DNA from: Perkinsus olseni
Taxonomy: Eukaryota > Perkinsozoa > Perkinsida > Perkinsidae
DNA length: 64,000 nucleotides
Direction of reading: 5' to 3'
NCBI GenBank assembly: GCA_013115135.1
Contig: JABANP010000012.1
Span: 124,001 to 188,000 of the forward strand
Of this stretch, positions 1-10,985 are shown in pieces. The notes beneath the pieces were generated by a model. That model searched no databases. It saw only the letters and a program-made list of their open reading frames with translations, and had not been told where the DNA came from. Every line of letters begins with the position of its first letter. Positions within the stretch are counted from its first letter, which is position 1. A program made the translations under genes and the position numbers.

Positions 1-1399
1 CCACTGCGGCCTAACAACCCCCGGGCATCGCATTGCCCTGTGTCTGGGTGTCTCGGCCTCTCGCAAGCTGGCACTTCTGACAATATGGGTCCGAGGCTCT
101 GTCGATACGGTGCACGTATCCTCTGTAGTGTCTTTCATGCCCGATGACCAGACCGGCGAGCTTCGGTCCAGCGGCGATGTGATCTTGGACGACTCTCCTC
201 TGGCGCTGGGGTCCCAACAACGCGCGAAGCCTGTCGTTCAGCTGCCTTACCCGATCAGCACACTCCCTCTCGGATGCTCTCTTCAGTAGTGAAGCGGCTT
301 CACTGAACCCGTGTGGGCCCTTGGAGCCGGACAGCTCACGCTAACTCCATGGTGCCTTGCATCGTTGGCCCTTTTGTCCACAAGATCGTTCGGGGCTATC
401 GACCCCGTGTGACTCGGGATCCATGCCAGGCGCACCTTATAACCCAGCTGATATATAAGGGTCCTCACGCGGCCAAGCGTCTCGCTCCAGGGTTGTCCCG
501 CACGTAGCATCTGTAGGCACACTAGGGAGTCTGAGTAGAGCGTTGCCTTCTCGACTCCTTCCATTCTTGCAAGGTGCGTGAGTGCTCTCTCGATCGCTAG
601 TATCTCAGCTTGCCCTATTACGGCATAAGCTGGCAATTCGAATAGCCCTTCAGCGGACGGTTCCCTCTCGCGAGGTCTTAGGAACACGTACGCTGCTCCT
701 ACCGTCACGTCTTGGTCATAGCCTTCTTCGCCGTCCCTCCGGGAGCGATCTGTATAGACGGCGAGTTCTTCTTCGTCCCGGTCTCTCCAAGCTGCGATCG
801 CCTCATCTTTCGACGCTGCAATGCTTATGCTTCCATCCGGCGTGATTCTCTCCGCTTCCGTTCATCCATACTCTCTCGGGCTCGCATCCCGTCGTCACTC
901 TGTCGGTCATGATGGCCTCCCATTTGCGGCGCAGGGCTTTCCGTGCCCTTCTCTGCAGCATAAGAGTTGACAGGCAGTCTATCGGCCCGCCGTCGGCGCC
1001 TCTGTTGTGAGTTGAGATAAGGATCATACGGTCAATGAGGCGAGCGGACAGGGGTTGCTCACCCATGAGAATCTCAATCGCTGCCTTTGGTGAGCTTTTT
1101 GGTAGTCGTAGGCCCATCCTGAGGAAGGACCGGTAGGCTCCGTCGATCTGCTCCCTAGTCCTTTTTATTTGCCAAGGCCAGCCCCCATACGGCTAATCCA
1201 TACTCCATGATCGGCTGCCACACTGCCTGAGCCGCTCTCTCGATTGCCGATGGCGTGAGTCCGTACGTTCTCCTCACGTAACGGGTAGGCCCTACATTTG
1301 GCGATCTTGGCCATGACGTGTTGATTAAAGGTGAGAGACCTAGCTATCATTATACCAAGCACTTTTCTCATCGTCGCTCTAAAAGAATCGCCGTAATAA
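1..1399 (-). pseudogene. Non-LTR (LINE-type) retrotransposon, decayed 3' part of pol
   Basis: Minus-strand reading gives, in order, the end of a reverse transcriptase (about 1395-1150, with an LGI..RSLTFNQHV stretch typical of LINE RT tails), a connecting segment (1117-803), an RNase H domain (708-283, with E-rich helix, SDS and the closing WIPSHTG..ND.VD..A motif) and a C-terminal zinc-knuckle-like region near 220-10 (CQKC, then H and C in a second frame). At least three frame changes and an in-frame stop near 1155 break it, so it is not functional. The 5' part of pol is missing; the element stops at the MITE-like insertion at 1400, and the window edge cuts its 3' end. I infer LINE rather than LTR class from the RT-RNaseH-CCHC order without an integrase. 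Confidence 0.8.
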
Positions 1400-2026
1400 C
1401 CGTTCCAGGGTGGCTGGAAATGGGGAGTCCCCATTGGGGACTTATTCCCATAGTTCCCGGGAATATTCCCGGGGAACTTCCCCGGGTTTCCCCGGGGGAA
1501 GGGGAGAAAGGAATTATTTCGGGGAATAATATCTGCCTTTTCGGGAATTATACAAATTATGTATGAGATATCGACGAACCTGTATTTCTGAGTGACTCCT
1601 GCCTTTGTTGCTATCATGTTCATATAAAACGCCTCCGCTACGATGAAAACGTGCCTCACCGGTCCAACCGGTTGTGCCGATGATGATAAGAGGCTAGATA
1701 GCGGAGTGGCATACTAGGGGCCCCAGTACTTGCGCTCTTCGATGAGCGCACCCCCGAACGAGTGAATCGTGGAAAATGACAGGGCTCAAGGTCATTACAC
1801 TAATTTTCTCTGGCCTAGCGGACAAGAGGGCTGCCAGAAGGGTTCCTCAGCGTTTTCCGGGCTTTGATTTTGGGTTTTCGTGGGCGAAGGGCGATTTTTA
1901 TGATAGTTCCCCAAATGAGGTCCATTCGTCCCTTTCCACGCCGGCCATTATTCCCGGGAACTAAAACGGGAATTATTGGGCAAGGGAAGAATGATTCTTC
2001 CTCAGCCTTCAGCCACCCTGGAACGG
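1400..2026. mobile_element. MITE-like non-autonomous element with 17-bp terminal inverted repeats
   Basis: The ends are perfect 17-bp inverted repeats (CCGTTCCAGGGTGGCTG at 1400-1416 and its complement at 2010-2026). Subterminal sequence at both ends is rich in TTCCCGGGAA palindromes. No transposase is encoded. The element interrupts a secreted-protein gene copy: coding similarity to that family (NGYYG.SF) occurs just outside the left end, and the rest of the gene lies right of 2027. Flanking 8-mers TAACCGTT/TTACCGTT could be a target duplication. A second, partial copy in inverse orientation lies at 4503-4966. No superfamily can be assigned from these ends alone. Confidence 0.7.
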
Positions 2027-2369
2027 CCACTCGAACGGTTACCGTTCGAGTCCTCAACGACTTGGCGGCATGGGTCCATAAGTGCCACGTTGCTGCTGCC
2101 TTTGGCAATAGTATATCCACAATCGTATTGTCCTTGACGGAGGTGACCTTTATAGGGAGTTATGAATACCCTTCCACTCTGCTGCTTAGTGAACTCAAAT
2201 CTCTGGATATCTGGCTCCTTACTTGGAGAGGAGTGTAGAGTGTAGGTTTTATCGACGGGAGCTCCGAGCCCACCAGAATAATCCTCATTGTCGCCGAGGA
2301 AGATGTCAGATTCACGCTTGGGGCAACGAAGACGAAGTACAAACCAGCTTGGCGCAGGTACAGTGAGAG
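2027..2369 (-). pseudogene. Secreted-protein family copy, broken
   Basis: This is a degenerate copy of the gene at 5368-5796, read on the minus strand. The start codon is changed to CTG, one base is lost in the signal-peptide region (so the frame shifts), and the 3' half is separated by the MITE-like element that ends at 2026. The segment 2270-2425 is nearly the same as 11560-11720, so this 5' fragment was copied together with the following 2-kb unit. Confidence 0.8.
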
Positions 2370-3105
2370 AAGGGTGAGTATGAGCTGAAGTTACCGACCG
2401 TCAAATCATCAAATTGAGACAAATTCGGACGGGGATTTAGGAAATCCCCGTCGGGGAATCCCCGAAATGCCTTTCCGGCTAGCGCATAAAGGACGCCGTC
2501 ATACGACCATCGCATGCGGTGCACGGAGAGCAAGCTGCTGTCAAGTTGACAGCGTCAACAGCAGCCCTGCATCCTGCATTCATATCGGGCAGTCAATTGT
2601 TGTGATTAATGTGTAGCTCACTCGCTCGCCATCGACGACTTCGCTCTTCAGTGATCTCAGCGAGTCAGCAAACTCTGCTGAACTTACACCAAACGTGCGC
2701 TCGTGGTTGGAATTTTATAGTCTACTAGAATTCTTCTTAAAGAGAAATCACCGCACCGCTCTCCCGCATTCTTGCACACGTCAGCTGACCTTCTCTATCG
2801 GCGCGACTGAATATGTGAAACTTCTGTTTTCCCACCGCTCGCCCAAGGGTGGGAACTCGTGCTCAATCCGTTACTGTAGAACTCAACCAGTGAGGCATGG
2901 GAATCATTCCTAGTCCATAGTAACGACTAGTATCAATAGGGGTTCTCTATCAGAGGACGGGAAGAAAAAATCTCGTAATGGGTACTGCTACAGTACTACT
3001 GTGTGGTGGGCCACACATAAAATCATGGAAAGGACAACAATGAGAATGATACAAGGTTCGGCCAAGAATTGAAGTCATCGGTCATCGTCTAATCGATTAC
3101 ACATA

Positions 3106-3549
3106 TCATCTCTGAAGCTGATACAGGTCCACTCCAGTAGAGGCAGTTGGGACGTGGAGATACTGATATCCATTCTCAATATAGCAACCAGTGATGAAAG
3201 ACTTGTCATAATACCCGGCCGAATCCTCCACGATTTGGTCACATGGAGGGTTCAGCGTCACGGTGAAGCGTGGAGCACCGCTGCCCTGGTCAAGTGTATA
3301 TCCACAATCATATTGGCCTTTCTTGAGGTGGTCTTTATAGGGAGTTATGTACACCCTTCCGCCCTGCTCGCGAGTGAACTTGAACTGAAAGATATCTGGC
3401 TCACCAGTGGAAGAGGAATAATAGGTGTAGGTTTTATCGATGGGAGATCCCAGTCCACCGGAAGAATCCTCATTGTCACCGCGAAAGGCTTCAGGGCCGC
3501 ACTGAGCGACAACGAAGGTGAAGCAGAGACCAGTTAGGTGGAGGTACAT
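3106..3549 (-). CDS. Small secreted cysteine-containing protein (family copy 1)
   Basis: The product is 147 residues with a hydrophobic signal peptide at about residues 1-17 (YLHLTGLCFTFVVAQC). The mature part contains GGRVYITPYK, YDCGYTL and TGCYIENGYQYLHVPTAS, with about four cysteines that could form two disulfides. No catalytic motif or known domain is recognised. Intronless. Orthologous copies at 9576-10019 and 12404-12841 differ mainly by amino-acid replacements clustered around residues 43-60 and 78-105. Probably secreted; role unknown. The start is supported by alignment of all copies at this Met. Confidence 0.75.
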   Translation of the reverse strand: MYLHLTGLCFTFVVAQCGPEAFRGDNEDSSGGLGSPIDKTYTYYSSSTGEPDIFQFKFTREQGGRVYITPYKDHLKKGQYDCGYTLDQGSGAPRFTVTLNPPCDQIVEDSAGYYDKSFITGCYIENGYQYLHVPTASTGVDLYQLQR

Positions 3550-3859
3550 AGGGATAATCCAAGGTTGGGACTGAGGTGGTCAATGCTTCAATACGATGAG
3601 GAACTATCGCTCCATCAATGAGGGCAACGTAGCTTCGCGATCTTAGCTTAGGGCTGTATCGCCACTTGTTGTCTCCGACGTAGCGTGTCCCGAAGAACGA
3701 ATTGCCATTAGAGTGCATTTTGGTCGTTGCATCTTGTTTCTGATTATTCAATAGCTTCCTTGAGGCAATCTCGGTTCGCCGGACCGCGAAAACCGGAAGT
3801 TCGGCACTTCTATCCTGCTTACCAATGAAGTCTTCATTGTTCGCAGTTGTGCGAGCCAT
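3491..3859 (-). other. Conserved upstream ORF in the repeat unit (122 aa), probably not a gene
   Basis: An open frame beginning MARTTANNEDFIGKQDR overlaps the start of the secreted gene in another frame. It remains open in units 2 (9961-10329) and, with a different end, unit 3 (12880-13275). Differences between units are not biased to silent sites, and the homologous region upstream of 21344 is interrupted. I read it as promoter or 5' UTR sequence that happens to be open. A real short protein is possible but poorly supported. Confidence 0.35.
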
Positions 3860-4502
3860 GCCGTTCTGTGCGGAGCCCCGCTGAACTCGGTCTTCCGCGC
3901 AGGCATACTGCTGAGTTCAGTCCTTCCTCTTCGACCAGAAATGCATCAGGCACTGCCCATCATTCCGTGGCGGACTAGGCATGGGCTCTTTGACCCCATC
4001 TGTTACAATTATTAGTGACCACACTGATGCCTCAGTCATCAGGGACGGACGATTTGACTTATGTATCCTCAACTTTGTGCACTACTTCCAGCGTGCGAGC
4101 CGCACAGTGCCATAGAAACTGTCCCAGGGGCACCGTCCCTACATCGGACACACATATCATCAGGCCGATCCTCTGCCTCAGACGAATGTCTGACTTGGAG
4201 GCTCTGAGCCTCAGAGCCAGCATACCTCAGAGTGTGAGGTATACTCTGCTGGATGGCATCACCGAGGAATGGCGAATTCCCTGCCGTGTTGGCCCGGGAG
4301 CCATGTCCTCATTCACCGCGAGAGGTACCCTGAGTAACAAGCTCTTAGAAAATCAGGGGTTTTCAGCATTTTGGCTATCTACGACATTGTTTTGCAACGA
4401 GGCCTCAGTGGGTATGTTAATATGCTGCACCGGATAAACCGTCAAAGTTTGAAGGCAATACTCTCAGTGGCTGGCGAGATATCGAAGACTTGAGCCAAGT
4501 CA

Positions 4503-4966
4503 CTGGGGAACTATCATAAAAATCGCCCTTCGCCCACGAAAACCCAAAATCGAAGCCCGTAAAACGCTGAGGAACCCTTCTGGCAGCCCTCTTGTCCGCT
4601 AGGCCAGAGAAAATTAGTGTAATGACCTTCATTTTCCACGATTCACCCGTTCGGGGGTGCGCTCATCGAAGAGCGCAAGTACGGGGGCCCCTAGTATGCC
4701 ACTCCGCTATCTAGCCTCTTATCATCATCGGCACAACCGGTTGGACCGGTGAGGCACGTTTTCATCGTAGCGGAGGCGTTTTATATGAACATGATAGCAA
4801 CAAAGGCAGGAGTCACTCAGAAATACAGGTTCGTCGATATTTCATACATAATTTGTATAATTCCCCAAAAGGCAGATATTATTTCCCGAAATAACTCCTT
4901 TCTTCCCTTCCCCGGGAATATTACCGGGAACTATGGGAATAATTCCCCATTTCCAGCCACCCAGGG
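4503..4966. mobile_element. Partial inverted copy of the MITE-like element
   Basis: This 464-bp segment is nearly identical, in inverse orientation, to 1405-1908. It has one terminus (degenerate inverted repeat at about 4953-4966) and lacks the other 120 bp. It begins exactly where tandem unit 1 ends. Relative to this copy, the left copy carries a 9-nt insertion near 1780. Confidence 0.7.
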
Positions 4967-5367
4967 CCTGGGGTCAACAGTTCAGCTACTTCCGTTCAGG
5001 AACCTACTCTGATGCCGCAATGAACTTCCCTTCAACTCTCACTCAAGACTTGAGTCTCAAGTGGTCACAGTCTAACTCAACATGCGGAGAGAGCCTACAA
5101 CTATTCCGGACCAGCCACAATGTAGAGGGACAACTTGACGTCGACAAGAATGGATCTCGGAATAGGTATGGTATTGTATACTCGGCATAAAATTTATGCC
5201 ATAAATAGTCAGGAGAATTCTTGACTGTCGTAATCTTAAACTCTGGTGTCAAGAATCGATGCCATCAACCATCCTCTTACTAAGAGGCTCTCAGGATCAT
5301 ACGCTCGCCCGTTACTCTTCATACATAAGGCAAGAATATAGGCTGATCAGCTAACTGGTCATGAAGA
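4967..5367. other. Non-coding stretch with one 20-nt zigzag repeat
   Basis: No coding sequence is evident. Positions 5186-5205 have the pattern CATAAA-A-TTTATG-C-CATAAA, discussed in the findings. Confidence 0.6.
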
Positions 5368-5796
5368 TCATTTTTGTAACTGGTAGACATCATAGCCGAA
5401 GGTCGCGGTTGGCACATTGAATAACTGGCCGTCAGAACTCATATAGCAGCCTTTTTGGAAAGATTTGCCGTAATAACCGTTCGAGTCCAGAACGACTTGA
5501 CGGCACGGGTCCATAAGTGTCACGTTGCTGCCTTTGGCAAGAGTATATCCACAATCGTATTGTCCTTGACGGAGGTGACCTTTATAGGGAGTTATGAATA
5601 CCCTTCCGCCCTGCTGCTTAGTGAACTCAAATCTCTGGATATCTGGCTCCTTACTTGGAGAGGAGTGTAGAGTGTAGGTCTTATCGACGGGAGCCCCGAG
5701 CCCACCAGAATTATCCCCATTGTCGCCGAGGAAGATGTCAGATTCACACTTGGCCGCAACGAAGATGAAGTACAAACCAGCCAGGCGCAGGTACAT
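5368..5796 (-). CDS. Small secreted protein (divergent family member)
   Basis: The product is 142 residues with a signal peptide of about 17 residues (YLRLAGLYFIFVAAKC). It shares GGRVFITPYKGHLRQGQ, YDCGYTL and NGYYGKSF..GC with the 147-residue copies but differs widely elsewhere. It is the intact relative of the broken copy at 2027-2369. Intronless. Its 5' flank (5800-6640) is a strongly diverged version of the flank in the tandem units. Function unknown; extracellular location is inferred from the signal peptide only. Confidence 0.72.
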   Translation of the reverse strand: MYLRLAGLYFIFVAAKCESDIFLGDNGDNSGGLGAPVDKTYTLHSSPSKEPDIQRFEFTKQQGGRVFITPYKGHLRQGQYDCGYTLAKGSNVTLMDPCRQVVLDSNGYYGKSFQKGCYMSSDGQLFNVPTATFGYDVYQLQK

Positions 5797-6850
5797 TGAG
5801 AGAAGGTGAAGTACGAGCTGAAGTTCCCGATCGTCAAATCATCAGATTGAGACTATCATGCGATCAACGAGAGTGCCAAGACTGCAATTTCGTCAAAGCT
5901 TAAGTTGTATTTTTAGCTAACGACTACTTCTACTCCTGGTGCCCCGTTCGTGATGTCCCCTGGTTTCCGAATGGGTCCTGGGGTATAGCATTTCGTCTAT
6001 TTCGTCATTTAAGTTTTCCAAATAAGGAAGCCTCTTCAGGGCGATCTCGGCATGCCGGATTGTGAAAACTGGTAATGAATCTTAACAATGCGTGAGTTGC
6101 TCGTTACTCGTCGAGACATGCTCTATTGTGCGGATGTCTGTGTTCACAGTCGTCCATTCGCGCAGGCGTGTGGTTGGTGTTCAGGGAATCTTGTCCGCCT
6201 GATTTAGTTTCACTAATGACATTCCATTGGACAACGAAACACGTCACTGACTCCCACCTGTTAGTGCGATCGGGGAACCTCAGACGGAGATCACAGATAG
6301 CTGATTATCGTTAATGTCAACCTTGTGCGCTGCTTCTCTTGTGAGCTGGAAATTGTGTCTCTCGCTGAGAGTCCCTGATACAGACAGTGGAGCTCGGTTG
6401 CCTCGAGCCTGTGCGCATCACGCGATTACTCTCGGTGCCAGATATGGAACCTCAAGATCTCAGTCAGCATTTCCCCTCTTGCGGGAACTTGCAGATTCCT
6501 ATCCTTGTGGCACAGCTCTACTGGTCCAGGATGCCCTCTTCGGTCCTGGGGACAATTACTATGGTACTGTGTGGTCAGCACAAAAGCTGACAAATATTGC
6601 ACCAGAAGTTCAGAAAATGAAATTCATTTAATGAATGCCGTGCTCGCTGATGCAACGAGGTGGTGATGTTTTGAAGCCCTCTGGTCAGAGAGCAAGCTCC
6701 GAGGCTCCGGGCACGAAGCACGCGAGACGCCTATGATCCATAGGCTATGAAAGCCCGATGTCGACGGCCGGGCTCGCACATCGAAAGCTCCCGGACAAGC
6801 AAAAACAGACATGCTTAACGACTAGTTTTCGCATTCCGAGTCTGAATTTC
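5797..6850. other. Diverged 5' flank of the secreted-gene unit, no gene seen
   Basis: Scattered similarity to the upstream part of units 1-3 can be followed (for example around 6290-6350 against 4040-4100). Open frames here are short and not conserved. A single-base-centred palindrome lies at 6622-6636. Confidence 0.5.
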
Positions 6851-7062
6851 CGACGTGCCACGGGTCTGCACTTCATCTTAATATCTGCTCTGCGTGGCTC
6901 TGACAATGAGGGTAATCCCAACATACTGGGAGCTCCCTTCGATAGAGCTAACACTTTCACTTCCACTGATGCACCACATATCCAGCCTAGATAATCTAGG
7001 ACTCCTAGACTAGGAATTCCTAGACTAGGAATTCAAAGTTCTTCAAAATTGTGGATATAAGC
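6850..7062 (+). pseudogene. Remnant of the secreted-protein family, plus strand
   Basis: The plus-strand frame reads TGLHFILISALRGSDNEG..LGAPFDRANTFTS, which matches the signal-peptide end and first mature residues of the family (TGL.FIFV..., GDN..., LG.P.DK.YT). A short stretch resembling the DCGYTL coding region follows at about 7048-7060. The intervening part is deleted and there is no usable start. It is inverted relative to its neighbours. Confidence 0.6.
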
Positions 7063-7091
7063 TCTATGATAGAGCTCATATCCACAATTTT
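7045..7091. repeat. 23-bp-arm hairpin
   Basis: Two 23-nt arms, one mismatch, separated by one base. The left arm is derived from the secreted-gene remnant. Confidence 0.75.
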
Positions 7092-8890
7092 ATTAGCCTC
7101 TATCAAATCAACACGCACCGCTCCTTGAGGATCCTAGGTCTTCACTCCATCGAGATATGTGTGTGAGTTCGAAGTCCAAGGCTGACAAAACGGCTGAGTT
7201 GGCATCATTTCCGACTCGGAGACTCCGAGACTCGAAGAGCCGATACTGGGGCGCACGACGCAGATTGTGCGCACGTACACTACAGGAGCGGCACACAAGC
7301 ACAAGGGCCGCCGCTCAAGGCCCTTAAGGTTCTCTAATGAACAGGCGAGGTAGTAAGTTCGCCAAGGAAAAACATTCTTTGATGCAAGGGCGGGGGGCGA
7401 ATGAGTGCTCCCTTATCTTCTGCCTGACAGCGTCAGGCTACGAAAGGCTGCCGCTAAAGGCCTCAAGGTTCTCTAACGAACAGGCGAGGTAGTAAGCTCG
7501 CCACGGAAAAACATTCCCTCCCTCACCACCCACCAACATTCCAAACAAACAAGGAGGGGGAAAATCGACACAGCGTACGGATCTTCGAAGTGACGTCCAC
7601 TCTGCCCAACGTCTTGCGTTGTAAGGAACGAGGCTCCGTACGATGTGTACCTTACTTATACCACCTCAGAGGTGGCGCTTCTTACTGGAGGCTGCCATTC
7701 AGACTCTGAATTTCTGTGCTCCTCTGAATTTCAGAGTGGCATAGACACATGAACCTTTGGGATCTGTCGATCATGGACTCCATGATCGACAGATCCCCTC
7801 TGTTGCCCTTCTCGGCATAAAACTTCAACAGAAGTTGGAAAAATTTTCCCTCGATCGTCGTCTCAGCCGGCGAAAATTGTTGACTCGATTCTCGCGGTTC
7901 TCAAGTCTCCAAGTTTGACCAATGAAATTAGCTCATTGGTCACGTGGCGTGGCTCACGTCGCAAAACTAACAAGCAGCTTGTTACAAGCTGTATGGAGGC
8001 AGCCTCGAGGAGTCCGGAAAACCACCAACCCTTGGCCTCCATTCTCATGACTGCTGTATCGGTATACATGTAAATTTAGAACGGGTAGTGCTTTCACCCT
8101 TTTACTCGACGTTCGCATTGCGCCCACTTCTGTGAAGAGACTGACTGATTGAGATCCCAATACTCGGGTCTTGTCAACTGGAATCCAATCTTTCATCCGT
8201 AGTCTTCTCATCATCCTCTACTTAGCTTACTTCAGCGTAGCTTCTTGTCGGAGCAAGATGGGATCAGCGATATAAACATTCAACTTGAAGTTAAATGTTT
8301 ATGTCGCTTATCGTAAGTTAATAACTTCTGAAACTTTTAGCCTGGCGGTTGTCCTCGGCAAGGACATTGCGACAAGGACTCCTTGTCGCAAATTGCGACT
8401 CGCAATGTCCTGCTTCAGCTCACACCTCCAAGAGTCCCCTTGGTCAAGCGGCTTGACTCAAGCCTCGAACTTCAAGGAGAGAATAAACGGACGGTTCGGC
8501 TCAGAAAATTGGGGGACACTGTCGTACAGTGCCCTTCCAACTGTCGGAGACGAACCGTGACAGCGAAGTATAACTTCTGAATTACAATATCTAGCAGTCA
8601 TGCAAATCGCAAAACTTACCAGTTTTCCCTCGAATTGCAGGATCACTGCGCGATAACTATACCGGTCATCGGGGTCATCCTGGCCGACTCCAATAACCGT
8701 TGTCGTTATCCACTGAATAATACTGTATCGAACAGCTTATTTTTCGAGGTCCGACGAAAATGGACACTTCGTCCCCACAATATGTCACCCGTGACAACCT
8801 TCAGAGAGTGTGGCTGCCCGAGTCGGGTAGCATCCACAAGCCTCGTCTAGGAACGTCAACCCTGAATCGGATTTAGGCGGAGATTTACGG
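7063..8890. repeat. Hairpin-rich gene-free tract
   Basis: I see no gene here. The stretch contains many short inverted repeats with very small loops: 7661-7675 (7-bp arms), 7759-7797 (19-bp arms, one central base), 7916-7942 (10-bp arms), 8367-8391 (12-bp arms, one central base) and 8362-8410 (outer 10-bp arms). Three exact 20-nt zigzags lie at 7970-7989, 8386-8405 and 8444-8463. A direct repeat of about 50 bp occurs at about 7325-7377 and 7467-7519. Confidence 0.75.
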
Positions 8891-8894
8891 GGAT

Positions 8895-10985
8895 TCGGAC
8901 GGGGATTTAGTAAATCCCCGTCGGGGATTCCCCGACATGCCTTTCCGGCTAGCGCATAAATGACGCCGTCATACGACCATCGCATGCGATGCACGGAAAA
9001 CAGGCTGCTGTCGAGTTGACAGCGTCAACAGCAGCCCTGAATCCTGTGTTCATATCGGGTTGTCAATTGTTGTGATTAATGTGTAGCTCACTCGCTCGCC
9101 ATCGACGATTTCGCTCTTCAGTGATCTCAGCGAGTCAGCAAACTCTGCTGAACTTACACCAAACGTGCGCTCGTGGTTGGAATTTTATAGTCTTCTAGAA
9201 TTCTCCTCAAAGAGAAATCACCGCACCGCTCTACCGCATTCTTGCACACGTCAGCTGACCTTCTCTATCGGCGCGACTGAATATTTGAAACTTCTGTTTT
9301 CCCACCGCTCGCCCGAGGGTGGGAACTCGTACTCAATCCGTTACTGTAGAACTCAACCAGTGAGGCATGGGGATCATTCCTAGTCCATAGTAATGACTAG
9401 TATCAATAGAGGTCCTCTATCAGAGGACGGGAAGAAAAAATCTCGTAATGGGTACTGGTACAGTACTACTGTGTTGTGGGCCACACATAAAATCATGGAA
9501 AGGACAACAATGAGAATGATACAACGTTCGATCAAGAATTGAAGTCATCGGTAACCGTCTAACCGATCACACATATCATCTCTGAAGCTGATAGAGGTCC
9601 ACTCCAGTAGAGGCAGTTGGGACGTGGAGATACTGATATCCATTCTCAATATAGCAACCAGTGAGGAAAGACTTGTCATAATACCCGGCCGAGTCCTCCA
9701 CGATTTGGTCGCATGGAGAGTGCAGCGTCACGGTGAAGCGTGGAGCACCGCTGCCCTGGTCAAGTGTATATCCACAATCGTATTGACCTTTCTTGAGGTG
9801 GCCTTTATAGGGAGTTATGTACACCCTTCCGCCCTGCTCGCGAGTGAACTTGAACTGCAGGATATCTGGCTCATTAGTGGTAGAGGAATAATAGGTGTAG
9901 GTTTTATCAACGGGAGATCCCAGTCCACCGGAAGAATCCTCATTGTCACCGCGAAAGGCCTCAGGGCCGCACTGAGCGACAACGAAGATGAAGCACAGAC
10001 CAGTTAGGTGGAGGTACATAGGGATAATCCAAGGTTGGGACTGAGGTGGTCAATGCTTCAATACCATGAGGAACTATCGCTCCATCAATGAGGGCAACGT
10101 AGCTTCGCGATCTTAGCTTAGGGCTGTATCGCCACTTGTTGTCTTCCACGTAGCGTGTCCCGAAAAACGGATTGCCATTAAAGTGCATTTTGGTCGTTGC
10201 ATCTTGTTTCTGATTATCCAATAGCTTCCTTGAGGCAATCTCGGTTCGCCGGACCGCGAAAACCGGAAGTTCGGCACTTCTATCCTGCTTACCAACGAAG
10301 TCTTTCTTGTTCGCAGTTGTGCGAGCCATGCTGTTCTGTGCGGAGCCCCGCTGAACTCGGTCTTCCGCGCAGGCATACCGCTGAGTTCAGGCCTTCCTCT
10401 TCGACCAGAAATGCATCAGGCACTGCCCATCATTCCGTGGCGGACTAGGCATTGGCTCTTTGACCCCATCTGTTACAATTATTAGTGACCACACTGATGC
10501 CTCAGTCATCAGGGACGGACGATTTGACTTATGTATCCTCAACTTTGTGCACTACTTCCAGCGTGCGAGCCGCACAGTGCCATAGAAACTGTCCCAGGGG
10601 CACCGTCCCTACATGATGTAGGCTACATCGGACACACATATCATCAGGCCGCTCCTCTGCCTCAGACGAATGTCTGACTTGGAGGCTCTGAGCCTCAGAG
10701 CCAGCATACCTCAGAGTCTGAGCTATACTCTGCTGGATGGCATCACCGAGGAATGGCATTCCTGGAATACCGAATTCCCTGCCGTGTTGGCAGGGGAGCC
10801 ATGTCCTCGTCCACTGCGAGAGGTACACTGGGTAACAAATTCTTGGAAGATCAGGGGGATTCAGCATTTTGGCCAGTTACGACATTGTCTCGCAACGAGG
10901 CCTCAGTGGGTACGTTGATATGCTGCATCGGATATACCATCAAAGTTTGAAGGCAATACTCTCAGTGGCTGGCGAGAAATCGAAG
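8895..10985. repeat. Tandem unit 2 of the ~2-kb segmental repeat
   Basis: Same layout as unit 1 but without the upstream gene fragment at its left end. It carries two 14-nt insertions relative to unit 1, at 10609-10628 and 10750-10769. Confidence 0.85.
9576..10019 (-). CDS. Small secreted cysteine-containing protein (family copy 2)
   Basis: The product is 147 residues with the same signal peptide and cysteine layout as the copy at 3106. It differs at several mature positions (for example SSTTNEPDILQ versus SSSTGEPDIFQ, LHSPC versus LNPPC, FLTGC versus FITGC). Most differences change an amino acid. No domain is recognised. Intronless; flanks are duplicated with it. Confidence 0.75.
   Translation of the reverse strand: MYLHLTGLCFIFVVAQCGPEAFRGDNEDSSGGLGSPVDKTYTYYSSTTNEPDILQFKFTREQGGRVYITPYKGHLKKGQYDCGYTLDQGSGAPRFTVTLHSPCDQIVEDSAGYYDKSFLTGCYIENGYQYLHVPTASTGVDLYQLQR

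Larger units (their letters stand above)
2270..4503. repeat. Tandem unit 1 of a ~2-kb segmental repeat
   Basis: Unit 1 of three similar same-orientation segments (unit 2 about 8895-10985, unit 3 about 11560-13563). Each holds one minus-strand small secreted-protein gene plus about 900 bp of its 5' flank and 600 bp of its 3' flank. Units share long near-identical stretches. They differ by point changes and by a few 14-nt insertions (see findings). Unit 1 ends at the inverted MITE copy. Confidence 0.85.

Noticed and set aside
6314..6631. 105-residue plus-strand frame
   Set aside because: It falls in the diverged 5' flank of a secreted-gene unit, and the corresponding frame is not conserved in units 1-3.
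7045..8463. CRISPR array or bacterial terminators
   Set aside because: Hairpins are unrelated in sequence, there are no regular spacers, and all surrounding genes are eukaryotic.
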